A stretch of DNA of 64,000 nucleotides from Pseudomonas cerasi (GCF_900074915.1 NZ_LT222315.1:62001-126000); one strand, 5' to 3'; shown: positions 50,767 through 61,256, counted from the first letter of the stretch. Notes: generated by a model from the sequence alone, not told the origin. Program-made: numbers and translations.

Positions 50767-51075
50767 ATGACCAAACAACGCCGTACCTTTTCCATTGAAT
50801 TCAAACGCGAGGCCGCAGGCCTCGTGCTCGATCAAGGCTATAGCCACATCGAAGCCTCCCGTTCGCTTGGGGTGGTCGAGTCTGCGCTGCGTCGTTGGGT
50901 GAGCCAACTCCAGCAGGAGCGCAATGGCGTAACGCCTCAGAGCAAAGCCATGACGCCCGAGCAGCAGAAAATCCAGGAACTAGAAGCCCGGATCGCCCGT
51001 CTTGAGCGGGAGAAATCCATTTTAAAAAAGGCTACCGCGCTCTTGATGTCGGAAGAACACGAGCGCATGCGCTGA
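50767..51075 (+). CDS. IS3-family OrfA
   Basis: A 102-residue protein with the HTH_Tnp_1 fold (TFSIEFKREAAGLVLDQGYSHIEASRSLGVVESALRRWV) and a leucine-zipper-like tail (IQELEARIARLEREKSILKKATALLM). A run of six A residues near 51023 (TTTTAAAAAAGG) would be the -1 frameshift site for the OrfAB fusion. The gene itself is intact. Confidence 0.9.
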   Translation: MTKQRRTFSIEFKREAAGLVLDQGYSHIEASRSLGVVESALRRWVSQLQQERNGVTPQSKAMTPEQQKIQELEARIARLEREKSILKKATALLMSEEHERMR

Positions 51076-51644
51076 TCGATCAGCTCGGTGCCCATGAGCC
51101 GATCGAGTTGCTGTGCGAAGCGTTCGAGATACCTCGCTCGTGCTACTACGACCATTGCCTGCGACGCCGGGCTCCAGACCCCGAGCGGGTTCGTTTACTC
51201 AGCCGAGTCAATAGCTGTTCGGGAAAAGTCGAAGCGCTGCCGGCAGCCGCAGTATCGTGTCGATGATGCAGGAGGATGGCGAGCAAATCGGTCGGTTCAA
51301 GGTGCGTGGCCTGATGCGGGAACTGGGATTAATCAGCAAGCAACCAGGCTCGCATACTTATAAACACGCAACAGCGGAGCGGCCTGATATTCCGAATATT
51401 TTGAATCGGGAGTTCGATGTACCCGCGCCCAATCAGGTCTGGTGTGGCGACATCACCTACATCTGGGCGCAAGGGAAATGGCATTACCTGGCAGTGGTTA
51501 TGGATCTTTATGCGCGTCGGATTGTGGGTTGGGCGTTTTCGAACAAGCCGGATACGGACTTGGTGATCAAGGCGCTGGACATGGCTTATGAGCAACGCGG
51601 CAAGCCTCAGGGCCTGCTGTTTCACTCCGACCAGGGCGCCCAAT
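51061..51644 (+). pseudogene. IS3-family OrfB, frameshifted and truncated
   Basis: The first part reads LIDQLGAHEPIELLCEAFEIPRSCYYDH in one frame. The frame shifts near 51210 (around LLSRVN/LFGKSRSAAGSRSI), and the rest continues in another frame through the DDE start VWCGDITYIWAQGKWHYLAVVMDLYARRIVGW to LLFHSDQG, where the IS21 element cuts it. The final catalytic Glu is lost, so the enzyme is inactive. Confidence 0.88.
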
Positions 51645-51692
51645 TGTCAACGCCAACTAAAAAGTGACCCCCTTCCGTGCTAAATCGCCAAC

Positions 51693-53521
<1,829 letters not shown>

Positions 53522-53673
53522 ATTGGCAGCTCAAAGCCGCCAGTTTTACCCAGGGGGGTCAATTCTAGGTTGGCGTTAGGGGGTCATTTTTACAGTGGCG
53601 GTGACATTTATACAAAACGCTTGCGGTAAACGTGTCTAGTATCTACAATGTGTAAACTTTTTAGGGGGTTATT

Positions 53674-53928
53674 ATGGAAGTCAAAGTGCAGCAGTGGGGC
53701 AATAGCGCGGCGATTCGCCTGCCCGCAACCGTGCTTAAGCTGATGAATCTGGTCAGTGGCGATGTGCTGAAACTCGATGTGTCCGCCGAGGTTATGACCC
53801 TCAAGCCTGCGAAGGCCAAGCCGCATTACGCGCTGGCCGAGCTGATGGCGCAGTGTGACTTGAGCGCGCCGGAGCCTGCCGACATGGCAGTGTGGAATGC
53901 CATGTCAGCTGTTGGGCGTGAAGCGTGA
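53674..53928 (+). CDS. MazE/PemI-type antitoxin
   Basis: An 84-residue protein with an AbrB/MazE swapped-hairpin N-terminus (MEVKVQQWGNSAAIRLPATVLKLMNLVSGDVLKLDV) and an acidic, flexible C-terminus that would wrap the toxin. GGGGG precedes the ATG. It overlaps the toxin gene by 4 bp. It neutralises the toxin and represses the operon; the AT-rich stretch 53607-53660 after the IS end should hold the promoter. Confidence 0.92.
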   Translation: MEVKVQQWGNSAAIRLPATVLKLMNLVSGDVLKLDVSAEVMTLKPAKAKPHYALAELMAQCDLSAPEPADMAVWNAMSAVGREA

Positions 53929-54272
53929 AGCGGGCCAAATTTAACCGTGGCGATATTGTGCGCCTGAACCTGAATCCCACCGCTGGCCGTGAGCAGCAAG
54001 GTGATTTTCGTCCTGCGCTGATCATTTCGCCTGCGGCCTTCAACGTGTCGGGCTTGGTCCTGATCGCGCCCGTCACTCAAGGCGGAGATTTTGCCCGCTA
54101 TGCCGGTTTTGCCGTGCCCCTGAGCGGTTCCGGCACCGAGACGCAAGGCGTGGTGTTATGCAATCAACTCCGCACCGTTGATCTTGAGGCCCGTGGGGGT
54201 AAGCGCGTAGAGACGGTTCCCGAGGTAGTGATGGACGATGTACTGGCCCGCATTCAAGTGCTTATTGAATAA
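53925..54272 (+). CDS. MazF/PemK-type endoribonuclease toxin
   Basis: A 115-residue PemK/MazF toxin: the FNRGDIVRLNLNPTAGREQQGDFRPALIIS start with the catalytic Arg region, VLIAPVTQGG, and LCNQLRTVDLEARGG (the Thr/Asp end of the active site). Length and motifs are complete. It cleaves mRNA at short sequences when the antitoxin decays, which stabilises the plasmid. This is the intact addiction module in the window, in contrast to the interrupted one at 1157-1473. Confidence 0.94.
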   Translation: MKRAKFNRGDIVRLNLNPTAGREQQGDFRPALIISPAAFNVSGLVLIAPVTQGGDFARYAGFAVPLSGSGTETQGVVLCNQLRTVDLEARGGKRVETVPEVVMDDVLARIQVLIE

Positions 54273-54317
54273 GGAAAACGGAATGACCAAATCGATCGCC
54301 AAAAGAGAGGCGAAGCC

Positions 54318-54572
54318 ATGACCAAAGCCGAACTTATCAAGCTGGAAATCAAGCTACGCATAGCCTACCGCCGGGCGTTCTTCTGCGGCGTGCTGATCGT
54401 CTGCGCGATGGTTGCTATCGTCATGGTGTCCATGATCGCAGGCCAGCCAGTAGACCAAAAAGCGCTCGCCGAAGGATGGACGCCGCTCATTATGTTGATG
54501 GCTGCTATCGCCGGTATTTGCCAGTTCTTCCACGCTGGGGTGAAGGACAAAATCAAGAAGCTGGAGCAGTAG
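54318..54572 (+). CDS. Small two-span membrane protein, 84 aa
   Basis: An 84-residue protein with spans near residues 20-42 (AFFCGVLIVCAMVAIVMVSMIAG) and 54-70 (PLIMLMAAIAGICQFF) and a Lys-rich end. It lies 45 bases after the toxin gene and may be cotranscribed. No family recognised; superinfection-type or holin-like functions cannot be shown. Confidence 0.6.
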   Translation: MTKAELIKLEIKLRIAYRRAFFCGVLIVCAMVAIVMVSMIAGQPVDQKALAEGWTPLIMLMAAIAGICQFFHAGVKDKIKKLEQ

Positions 54573-54598
54573 AAATCCGATTGATTTAGGAAAAAACC

Positions 54599-54835
54599 AT
54601 GACCGAACCGCTGGCCCCGGCCGAACTTATCGACGCTAACGAACTGGCCGCGCTGCGTCTGGCTGCAGAGCGTTACGCTTGGCTGCGCACGCATTCGGTG
54701 CGTATTCAGGGCAGCGAGGTGTGGTACAGCGGGGCCGCACTGGACGTACGCGCGGATGTGGGCCTTGAGCATGTCGCGTTTGCCAAGGACGTGACTCCGA
54801 AACGCCTCAAGACGGGCAAGCGCCCCGACAGATAG
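54599..54835 (+). CDS. Small unknown protein, 78 aa
   Basis: A 78-residue protein: an acidic, Ala/Leu-rich N-terminus (AELIDANELAALRLAAERYAWLRTHSVRIQ), then a short beta-rich part and a basic end (KRLKTGKRPDR). The N-terminal AERYxWLR pattern is seen in small phage and plasmid proteins of unknown role. Reads in series with the preceding small genes. Confidence 0.55.
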   Translation: MTEPLAPAELIDANELAALRLAAERYAWLRTHSVRIQGSEVWYSGAALDVRADVGLEHVAFAKDVTPKRLKTGKRPDR

Positions 54836-54937
54836 GAAACCGCTCAGCTGCACCCTCAAGCCTCGGCCTAAAAAACCGGGGCCTAGGAAGTAGAAACAGG
54901 CCACTTTCGGCACTCAGACCCAGCAGGAACGCAGACC

Positions 54938-55150
54938 ATGGCAATTCAGGCGAAACAGTTTGTGACGGGCTCTAATGAGCGAGTGTTGACCGACGACGGC
55001 CAGCAAGGCATGCACGGTAAGGATGGCATTGGCTCATCGACCGAACGGTGCCAGGGCCACGTCGCCGCCGCGATCTACGCGAACTGCGCCCAACTGGACA
55101 ACCGCCAGTTGGATGAGATTATCGAGTGGGTTCGCCTCTACAAGAAATGA
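54938..55150 (+). CDS. Small unknown protein, 70 aa
   Basis: A 70-residue protein (MAIQAKQFVTGSNERVLTDDGQQG ... YANCAQLDNRQLDEIIEWVRLYKK) ending in a helix. It is separated from its neighbours by about 100 bases on each side. No recognised family. Kept because the codon pattern and the run of similar small genes support coding. Confidence 0.5.
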   Translation: MAIQAKQFVTGSNERVLTDDGQQGMHGKDGIGSSTERCQGHVAAAIYANCAQLDNRQLDEIIEWVRLYKK

Positions 55151-55235
55151 TCCGGGAAAACCCGCTGGAAAACGCGCGGGATTGAGCAAGATCACAAGGA
55201 TTATCAACGATTTACGAATTTACGGAAAACACAGA

Positions 55236-55676
55236 ATGAAAGCACTTACAGCCCTCAGTGATTTTGAACACGGCTTTGTTATCGCAGAAGCGTTGGCCGC
55301 TCGGTTGGGCGATCCCAACCTGGCTGCAAAGATGCTTGGCAATGCGGGCTTCCAAGCGTTGGATTGCTCGGAACTGAATGCGGTCGACAAGCAGCAGCTC
55401 CAGCTGGTGAACTGGGCAGCCTGCGGCTGCAAATTGTGGGATTTTGAAATCGGTTATCATAGCCGAAATCGAGTCGATACCTCCTCAGCACAGGCTTACA
55501 CATGGCGTCAGAGACAAAAAAACGTAAACGGGCGAGCCGGGCAAAAGCCAAGGCAAAGCAGACCCGTCTCCAACGCGCCGGGCATACCACCTTCGTGCCC
55601 GATACCGACTTTTCCTTCGATATCGATCCTTTCGGTGATGTCGATCTTTGTAGTTGCTGCCAGACAACGTATCTGA
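55236..55676 (+). CDS. Unknown gene, 3' part probably element-derived
   Basis: The first 68 residues (MKALTALSDFEHGFVIAEALAARLGDPNLAAKMLGNAGFQALD) look like a genuine helical protein. From about residue 70 the frame overlaps the IS801-type region and becomes Arg/Pro/Ser-rich, so the original gene was probably cut by that element. The stop given is that of the open frame. Confidence 0.4.
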   Translation: MKALTALSDFEHGFVIAEALAARLGDPNLAAKMLGNAGFQALDCSELNAVDKQQLQLVNWAACGCKLWDFEIGYHSRNRVDTSSAQAYTWRQRQKNVNGRAGQKPRQSRPVSNAPGIPPSCPIPTFPSISILSVMSIFVVAARQRI

Positions 55677-55783
55677 ACGACATGTTTCCCGACGCTTCTT
55701 GCGTAAGCGTTTCGATGAGAGAAGGGCCAGGCGGATTCGCCATCACCGCCGTCATTCACCACGATGAGGAGCCGCCCTGCTGA
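55502..55783 (+). CDS. Small ORF in front of the IS801-type transposase, 93 aa
   Basis: A 93-residue frame with a very basic N-terminus (KKRKRASRAKAKAKQTRLQRAG) and a Cys-containing acidic part (DVDLCSCCQTTYLNDMF). It overlaps the transposase start by 20 bp. IS91-group elements sometimes carry a small upstream ORF, so it may be part of the element, or a host gene reaching into it. Confidence 0.5.
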   Translation: MASETKKRKRASRAKAKAKQTRLQRAGHTTFVPDTDFSFDIDPFGDVDLCSCCQTTYLNDMFPDASCVSVSMREGPGGFAITAVIHHDEEPPC

Positions 55784-56993
55784 CGTGGCCTCTGCACCGC
55801 CTGCTTACACACCTCGACCGCTCAAAAACCTCTTCACGGCCAACGGCTGCTGGGCAGATTTGCTGGAAGCCGGCGGTCTGCGCCAAATCGAAGTGGAGTC
55901 GATCAGCAAAATGCTCGCCTGCGGCACCTCGATACTGGGCGTCAAACACTACACCTGTGGCAATGAGCATTGCCCGCACGTCAAATACCTGTGCAACACC
56001 TGCCATTGCCGGGCCTGTCCCTCCTGCGGCAAAAAGGCCACCGACCAGTGGATCGCCGTGCAAAACAACCGTCTGCCCGACTGCCCCTGGCAGCATCTGG
56101 TGTTCACGCTGCCCGACACGCTGTGGCCCCTGTTCTTCTACAACCGCTGGCTGCTCGATGCGCTGTTTCGGCTGGCGGCCGATAACCTGATCTACGCCGC
56201 CAAGCGGCGCGGTTTGCGCGTCGGGATTTTCGGGGCGCTGCACACCTATGGCCGGCGGCTCAACTGGCATCCCCACGTCCACCTGTCGGTGACCGCGGGC
56301 GGCCTGGATGAGCAGGGCGTCTGGAAAAATCTGTCGTTCCACAAAGAGGCCCTGCGGCGGCGCTGGATGTGGCTGGTGCGCGATTACCTGCTGGGACAGC
56401 CGCTTTCGCAACTGACGATGCCGCCGCCGCTGGCCCACATCCTCTGTGAAAGCGACTGGCGCCGTCTGATACTGACCGCTGGCGGCCAGCACTGGCACAT
56501 CCACTTGTCGAAGAAGACGGAAAACGGGCGAAAGACCGTCAATTACCTGGGCCGCTACCTGAAAAAACCGCCGATCTCGGGCAGTCGTCTGGCGCATTAC
56601 ACCTGCGGGGCCACGTTGAGCTTCACCTACCTGGATCACCGCACACAGACCTATCAGCAGGAAACGCTGAGCCAGGCCGACATGCTGCGCCGGGTGGTGC
56701 AGCACATCCCGGAAAAGCATTTCCGGATGATCCGGTATTTTGGTTTTCTGGCCAATCGGGTCTGCGGGCAGTACCTGCCGAAGGTCTATGAAGCACTGAA
56801 GATGGCGACGCCAGGACCGGTACCAAAGCTGTATTTTGCGCAGATGGCCAAAGCCTTTCTAAACGTCGATCCGTTCCGTTGCGTGCTGTGTGGCGCACGG
56901 ATGGTATACACGGCGGCAATCAGCGGGCTGACGGTGCAGGGACTGGTCCTCAACGCTCAGGCGATCGCGCAGATGAGGTACGTGAAGCCCTGA
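55764..56993 (+). CDS. IS91-family (IS801-type) Y2 rolling-circle transposase
   Basis: A 409-residue transposase, the size of IS801 from P. syringae. The N-terminal zinc-binding part is YTCGNEHCPHVKYLCNTCHCRACPSCGKKATDQW, the HUH motif is NWHPHVHLSVTAGG, and the tyrosine region is NYLGRYLKKPPISGSRL. It nicks one strand and moves by rolling-circle transposition, sometimes carrying adjacent DNA. The gene is intact. A start at 55764 or slightly downstream is possible. IS801 copies often mark rearranged virulence regions in this group. Confidence 0.92.
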   Translation: MRSRPADVASAPPAYTPRPLKNLFTANGCWADLLEAGGLRQIEVESISKMLACGTSILGVKHYTCGNEHCPHVKYLCNTCHCRACPSCGKKATDQWIAVQNNRLPDCPWQHLVFTLPDTLWPLFFYNRWLLDALFRLAADNLIYAAKRRGLRVGIFGALHTYGRRLNWHPHVHLSVTAGGLDEQGVWKNLSFHKEALRRRWMWLVRDYLLGQPLSQLTMPPPLAHILCESDWRRLILTAGGQHWHIHLSKKTENGRKTVNYLGRYLKKPPISGSRLAHYTCGATLSFTYLDHRTQTYQQETLSQADMLRRVVQHIPEKHFRMIRYFGFLANRVCGQYLPKVYEALKMATPGPVPKLYFAQMAKAFLNVDPFRCVLCGARMVYTAAISGLTVQGLVLNAQAIAQMRYVKP

Positions 56994-57139
56994 CAGGGGG
57001 AAGGTGCGTCCGCACCTAAGCTTCGCGGTTAAATAACCTGCGTTAATGCGGATTGATAGGGATTTTCACTGCATAAGTAACGCATCAGCGTCTTCCTACC
57101 CATCGCTATGAAGGCATGACGCCTCCTTCCATAGCGTCA

Positions 57140-57179
57140 GCTTGATGCATAGGCATTTTGAAATTCCTATGCATCAAGC
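57140..57179. repeat. Perfect 14-bp inverted repeat
   Basis: GCTTGATGCATAGG (57140-57153) and CCTATGCATCAAGC (57166-57179) pair exactly with a 12-base spacer. No T run follows. It may be a hairpin of the IS801-type end or a binding site; its role is unknown. Confidence 0.6.
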
Positions 57180-57239
57180 CTTCGATGATGGTTACCGGCG
57201 ACATGACTGCTCCTGTGCAACAAGTGGTCCTATCAAAAC

Positions 57240-57656
57240 TTAGTACCCGTCACGGGTACGGTGTACATAGGAATAGCCGCCCAACACAATGATGAGCAAC
57301 ACGCCCCAGCGAGTGAACCCATTAGCCCACCACTCTACATCTTGCACTTCACCTGGGAAGAACAGGCCTACGCTGCCCCATTGTTGCAATGCAGGCCAAA
57401 ACCCCAGCCAGACAGCGGCCAGTGATGCAGGCAGTACATTTTTTACGGTCAAAATAGATCCGTAATTATTTTCTTGCCACCACCCTGCACAAAGAATCGC
57501 AATGCCGATGATCATGCCAAGCAGCAGACGGCCTCCGGCATGAAAATCGAGGCTGACAGCTTTCGAGAACTTCCATACAAACAGGCACACAACGATCACT
57601 GCAATGGCGATGCCCAGCAGTACCAAATCATCCGAATCATTACGTCGATTGTTCAC
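57240..57656 (-). CDS. Small polytopic membrane protein, 138 aa
   Basis: A 138-residue protein with four hydrophobic stretches (LVLLGIAIAVIVVCLFVWKF, LLLGMIIGIAILCAGWW, ASLAAVWLGFWPAL, WGVLLIIVLGGYSYV). The GTG at 57656 was chosen because AGGAG stands at the right distance and the hydrophobic part begins soon after. It lies downstream of repA2 in the same direction with a 160-base gap. No family recognised. Confidence 0.6.
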   Translation of the reverse strand: MNNRRNDSDDLVLLGIAIAVIVVCLFVWKFSKAVSLDFHAGGRLLLGMIIGIAILCAGWWQENNYGSILTVKNVLPASLAAVWLGFWPALQQWGSVGLFFPGEVQDVEWWANGFTRWGVLLIIVLGGYSYVHRTRDGY

Positions 57657-57815
57657 CTTACAACTCCTGTAGGTGTCTATTTTGATGCGTTGAGAAAGGT
57701 AACAAAGCGCTGAAACCCACCCCAGCAATGAGTAACCACAGCGCATTCTATGTAGGTCGAGCGGATCAACACAAGAATGCGCCAGAGAACACAACACTCA
57801 TCCGCGCACTCCCCA

Positions 57816-59129
57816 TCATGAACCATCCTCATGTTCTGTCTTTAAGGGCTTCCCGGCTTGCGGCCCCTGCGGGACCGCAGATATCTGATGTACACCATAT
57901 TGCACACCCGAGGCGCGGCCATCAACAGGCTGACCAACCTGGGCCTGGACGGGTGGAGTAGCAGGTGAACGATCTTGCTTAGGTTGCATGGGCACAGCCT
58001 TACGGCTGACCTTGAGAACGCTCACAGTGGTCGGTTGAGCGACTTCAGTGAGGATGTGCGTGTAGCTGGCCACCGTTCTCACCGAAACGCCGGCAAGTGT
58101 TGCAATGGCAGAACGTGCCAGCGCCTTGCCCTGGTCTTGAAGCTGTCGGCACGCGGCGCGGATCTTCGATTCTGTGGCTTTGTGCCGCAGTTCATGGGTG
58201 CGCTTGGCAGCCCGGCTCTGCCGCTCGGTGAGCGACAAGTTGCCATCAAGCTGCATTGCGCCTCGATGGCAACGACGATCACCGGTGTAGCGATCCCACG
58301 TCCAGCGGCCTACAGATTTGACCGTGGCGCGTATCGACGACAGCGGCAGGTTTTCGGAAAAACCCTGTTTTAGAAAGCTGTTGTGGTTGTACGCATACGC
58401 ATCGAGCGAGCGCATGAACGACTCAAACGAACCCAGCTCACGCTCGCGATTGACGATGCTGTACGCAAAATAGCGCAGCTGCTCGAACAGGATGCAGTGC
58501 CGCGAATGGCTCACCTGGTCAAGCTTGGGGCCTGTGGCCCAAGGCTTGACGGTCAACTCCACAGCGCTTGCCAGTTCGCCCAGTTCGTACACGTGGCTGT
58601 GGAATTCGGTCGTCTCCCACCAGGGGTGGCCGGGTGTTTTGGCCACAGGGCCACCGTGATAGTCCACGTCCGCGTCGAGGCGAGCGGCGAAAGCGGCATA
58701 GATCGCTTTCATGTACTGAATCGGCTTGGCCCGTGCGTTCTCGGTGGTGCACACGGACGGCACGGCATAGAACAGCTGGGAATGGCCGCTTTTGCGGTTG
58801 CGCACCATCAGGTTCGGCGCGGGCAACCCGGCATCGTCCCAGGCCAAGGCGTTGGCATGGTCCAGGTCGAACACCAGCCACGACACCATGCCGGGGCGAT
58901 TGACCTGCATATAGGGATAACGCAGCGCGTATTCACGAGGACGGACGCGAGTCGCGGTTTTGTCGTCGCTGCACCGCGCCAGGTACGGCGCTTCCAGCAA
59001 TAACCGGTTGAGCGCAGTGCCGTCTTCGAAGAAACGGGCAGGCGGCAGGTGGGTGCTGCTGGCCAGCGGATCTGCGTTGGCCGTGGATGAGGCCGCGAGG
59101 GCAAGACTGATCGCGTTGTCGTGGTTCAT
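57816..59129 (-). CDS. repA: Replication initiator RepA2 of the PFP family
   Basis: A 437-residue initiator, nearly the same as RepA1 through the replicase core (VSWLVFDLDHANALAWDD to SVGRWTWDRYTGDRRCHRG), with 28 differences clustered in residues 2-50 and in the last third. The helix-turn-helix IATLAGVSVRTVASYTHIL is unchanged. The 3' flank shared with repA1 begins at about 57803, where the ancestral homology ends. Two such initiators on one molecule point to two origins; differences at the C-terminus may separate incompatibility. Confidence 0.93.
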   Translation of the reverse strand: MNHDNAISLALAASSTANADPLASSTHLPPARFFEDGTALNRLLLEAPYLARCSDDKTATRVRPREYALRYPYMQVNRPGMVSWLVFDLDHANALAWDDAGLPAPNLMVRNRKSGHSQLFYAVPSVCTTENARAKPIQYMKAIYAAFAARLDADVDYHGGPVAKTPGHPWWETTEFHSHVYELGELASAVELTVKPWATGPKLDQVSHSRHCILFEQLRYFAYSIVNRERELGSFESFMRSLDAYAYNHNSFLKQGFSENLPLSSIRATVKSVGRWTWDRYTGDRRCHRGAMQLDGNLSLTERQSRAAKRTHELRHKATESKIRAACRQLQDQGKALARSAIATLAGVSVRTVASYTHILTEVAQPTTVSVLKVSRKAVPMQPKQDRSPATPPVQAQVGQPVDGRASGVQYGVHQISAVPQGPQAGKPLKTEHEDGS

Positions 59130-59383
59130 GCTTCACCGCCCTGGCCAGCAGTTTGGCCAACGGCGTGAACGGGAGTAACACAAGGGGTCAACTGGGGGGG
59201 CAGGGTGCGGTCATCGACGACGCACATCTGATGAAGAATCTTTTCCATAAGTCCACCGTTCAGCGGTGAACTGAAGACTTCACTTTTGACGACTTGCACA
59301 AAGCCTCAGTGAAAGCCATAATCAGCTCACGTTATGTGTGTTGAACAGGTGATCCGCTTCGCAAACGGCCTGTTCAGGATTTT
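59130..59383 (-). promoter_or_regulatory. repA2 leader / copy-number control region
   Basis: Counterpart of 3351-3603, with the same CCACCG...CGGTG hairpin and GAACAGG...CCTGTTC structure, but a changed loop in the latter (ATCCGCTTCGCAAACGG against TCGATTGCTCATCTGG). Loop differences in such leaders are where antisense control usually gains specificity. Confidence 0.5.
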
Positions 59384-59417
59384 CCAAAAAGCCCCGGCGC
59401 CAACCGGGGCTTTTTGG
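59384..59417. terminator. Rho-independent terminator upstream of repA2
   Basis: CCAAAAAGCCCCGG (59384-59397) pairs with CCGGGGCTTTTTGG (59404-59417), the counterpart of 3604-3637 with compensating changes at the stem top. Confidence 0.85.
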
Positions 59418-59635
59418 TTTCTGCTATTTGGCTAAATCGTTAACATATTCCCGTCTACGCTCGTTCGAGCATGAAAAATATTGCTTCCCAGCAACGGTGG
59501 GCAGGCAAAGTGGGTGAACACTATCACCCGAACTCCCTATCCGCAATGAAAATGCCATTTTTAACAGCTGATTTTTTAGCTAATACGAATGGCTATAGGC
59601 CTTGTGATACGGGGGTTCCAGAGTAAATAGTGAAA

Positions 59636-59668
59636 TAACTTACGCAACAGTAATAACTTACGTAAGTT
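59636..59668. repeat. Partition-site palindrome downstream of parB-like gene
   Basis: TAACTTACGTAAGTTA at 59653-59668 is a perfect 16-bp palindrome, and a half copy (ATAACTTACG) lies at 59636-59645. The same type of palindrome occurs at 60702-60717 at the other end of the operon. Confidence 0.75.
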
Positions 59669-59675
59669 AAAGCGC

Positions 59676-60029
59676 TTACTCGTCTTCCATGAAATCTGTA
59701 ATCGGCTCGGCATTAGATGCCTTCTCAAGCAGCGCAAGCAGATCAGCCTTATCCAGTTCCTGGAGGGCCATGATTCCAGCCCGAATCACATCGGAACGCG
59801 ATATGCGGAAGGTCCGTGGCAATAGAGAAATCTTATCAATCTGTCTGTTCAGGTCTTTGGACAGGGAAAAAGTAGTACGCACAAACGTGGGCGCTTTCTT
59901 ACGCTTGCGCTTAGGCTCTGGGGTAGCACTGACTGGTGCAGCAGATATGAAAGCCAGCGCGGCTTCATCGTTAGCTTCGGATGATGGGGAGACTTCCTCA
60001 GGCTTACGAATCAAATTTTTCAGTCCCAT
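59676..60029 (-). CDS. ParB/ParG-like centromere-binding protein (second locus)
   Basis: A 117-residue protein with a flexible N-terminus, a basic patch (PKRKRKKAPTFVR) and a ribbon-helix-helix domain TTFSLSKDLNRQIDKISLLPRTFRISRSDVIRAGIMALQEL. The ATG at 60029 overlaps the parA stop by 10 bp. It should bind the TAACTTACRTAAGTTA palindromes on both sides of the operon and activate ParA. It is unrelated in sequence to the partner at 41740-42030. Confidence 0.78.
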   Translation of the reverse strand: MGLKNLIRKPEEVSPSSEANDEAALAFISAAPVSATPEPKRKRKKAPTFVRTTFSLSKDLNRQIDKISLLPRTFRISRSDVIRAGIMALQELDKADLLALLEKASNAEPITDFMEDE

Positions 60030-60670
60030 TTGGCATCCCCCCAAAGCTCCGCTGCCAACGTCTGTATTTCTTCTTTAGCTCGAGGGTCGGAGTTGCTCTC
60101 CAGGACCGAGCATCCGTCTTCATCAGCATCGTCGTAGACATTGCGAGCTGTAGTAATAGCGTCAAGAGGTTGGATGCCAAAGGAGCGACACGCTTCTTTG
60201 GCATCCAATATCCGCTGTATCTGACTTGGAAGGGCTGGGCATTGGGTGATCACTGCACGTACATTCAATGCTGGATTTACCGCAGTTGCCAGTCGCGCCA
60301 GGTTGTCGACTTTGGGAAGGGTTTTGAGATCTCGGCGCTTGGGTCGAAAAGGAATCAACATATGAGTAGCTACCGTCATCGCTGATCGCAGCGCCTCTGA
60401 ATCGGATCCTCCAGCATCGACCACAATTTGCCTATACCGGCCACGTAAGTCTGTGAGTGTTTGACGAATATTGCCGTGCGCTTGCACGACAGGAATCGCA
60501 GGGAGGTCTCCTTGAGCAGACCGTTCTGCAGCCCAGTCAGCAGTCGTGCCCTGAGGGTCCGCATCTAGAAGCAGGACATCACCTCCTCGAGCCTGCAACC
60601 AAACGGCCAGATTTTGAGCTAGACAGCTTTTCCCGCTGCCGCCCTTTTCACCGCCTAAAAGTAAGATCAT
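60020..60670 (-). CDS. parA: ParA-type partition ATPase (second locus)
   Basis: A 216-residue small ParA: Walker A LLLGGEKGGSGKSCLAQNLAVWL (residues 3-25) with the signature lysine, Walker A' LLLDADPQGTTADW, and Walker B QIVVDAGGSDSEALRSAM. The open frame extends upstream, but the ATG at 60670 places the Walker A at the very N-terminus, as in this subfamily. It lies between repA2 and the second gntR copy, where the first replicon has no par genes. Confidence 0.92.
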   Translation of the reverse strand: MILLLGGEKGGSGKSCLAQNLAVWLQARGGDVLLLDADPQGTTADWAAERSAQGDLPAIPVVQAHGNIRQTLTDLRGRYRQIVVDAGGSDSEALRSAMTVATHMLIPFRPKRRDLKTLPKVDNLARLATAVNPALNVRAVITQCPALPSQIQRILDAKEACRSFGIQPLDAITTARNVYDDADEDGCSVLESNSDPRAKEEIQTLAAELWGDAKWD

Positions 60671-60701
60671 GAGAAGCCCTTGTAGGATTACTAAAGTGAC
60701 A

Positions 60702-60717
60702 TAACTTACATAAGTTA
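60702..60717. promoter_or_regulatory. Palindromic operator/centromere upstream of parA
   Basis: TAACTTACATAAGTTA lies 32 bases before the parA ATG and is near-identical to the palindrome beyond the other end of the operon. It is a likely operator and centromere site. Confidence 0.75.
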
Positions 60718-60827
60718 CTGAAATTTTGCTATGAGGATATACGAAACTGCCACTGTACATCTGCTTGATTTGAGCTAGACGGCCTTTGGATAGCAGAATA
60801 GCCAAGACATCGTGATCTACCGGTGCA

Positions 60828-61256
60828 TCAGGAAGGGGTAGGGCGTAGCCGGCCAAGGATGAGCAGGATTTCATTTTCAAAGGCCACTTTTGATTCGAGG
60901 TCGCCCAACTTCTTATGGCCTTCTGCAACGCACCTCAGCAAGCCAGGCAGGTGTCCGCACTGGGGCGGCTCATTGCCGTTCGTGACCAGGTAGCCTTTGT
61001 GATACTGCGCGGCGATGTAACCCTGCGTTTCCAACGAGCGCAGCGCCTCGCGCACGGGCATTCGGCTGACCTGAAAGGCATTGGCAATGGCTTGCTGCGC
61101 AAGCCGTTCACCCGGTTCAAGCCGTCCATCCATGATGGCTTCGCGAAGCGCTTCTTCTATCGTCGCGCGGGGCAGCGCTACAGGCTGTGCAATGCCGAGG
61201 GCAATGGTTTCAAGCACGTGCTGCGCGTGCAGCTTTTGCGTTCTAGTGTTACTCAT
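60828..61256 (-). CDS. Short GntR-type regulator, second copy
   Basis: A 142-residue protein differing from the 3760-4188 product at about a dozen positions. The winged helix (IANAFQVSRMPVREALRSLETQGYIAAQYHKGYLV) is unchanged. GGAGACGT precedes the ATG. The FCD domain is again absent, so the short form is a conserved type and not a truncation. Located between parA and the relaxase fragment. Confidence 0.8.
   Translation of the reverse strand: MSNTRTQKLHAQHVLETIALGIAQPVALPRATIEEALREAIMDGRLEPGERLAQQAIANAFQVSRMPVREALRSLETQGYIAAQYHKGYLVTNGNEPPQCGHLPGLLRCVAEGHKKLGDLESKVAFENEILLILGRLRPTPS

Larger units (their letters stand above)
50702..51644 (+). mobile_element. IS3-family element, 3' end lost to IS21 copy 2
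   Basis: It begins TGTAGTGGTCTAATGATTCCGG directly at the end of the Tn3 remnant, a typical IS3-family (IS51-like) end, and contains orfA and part of orfB. At 51644/51645 it is cut by the second IS21 copy within the conserved HSDQG region of the transposase, so the right end is missing here. Confidence 0.82.
55450..57010 (+). mobile_element. IS801-type element (bounds approximate)
   Basis: The transposase defines the element. IS91-family elements have no long terminal repeats and make no target duplication, so the ends cannot be set from the sequence alone. The right end probably lies shortly after the transposase stop, the left end between 55440 and 55700. Confidence 0.6.
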
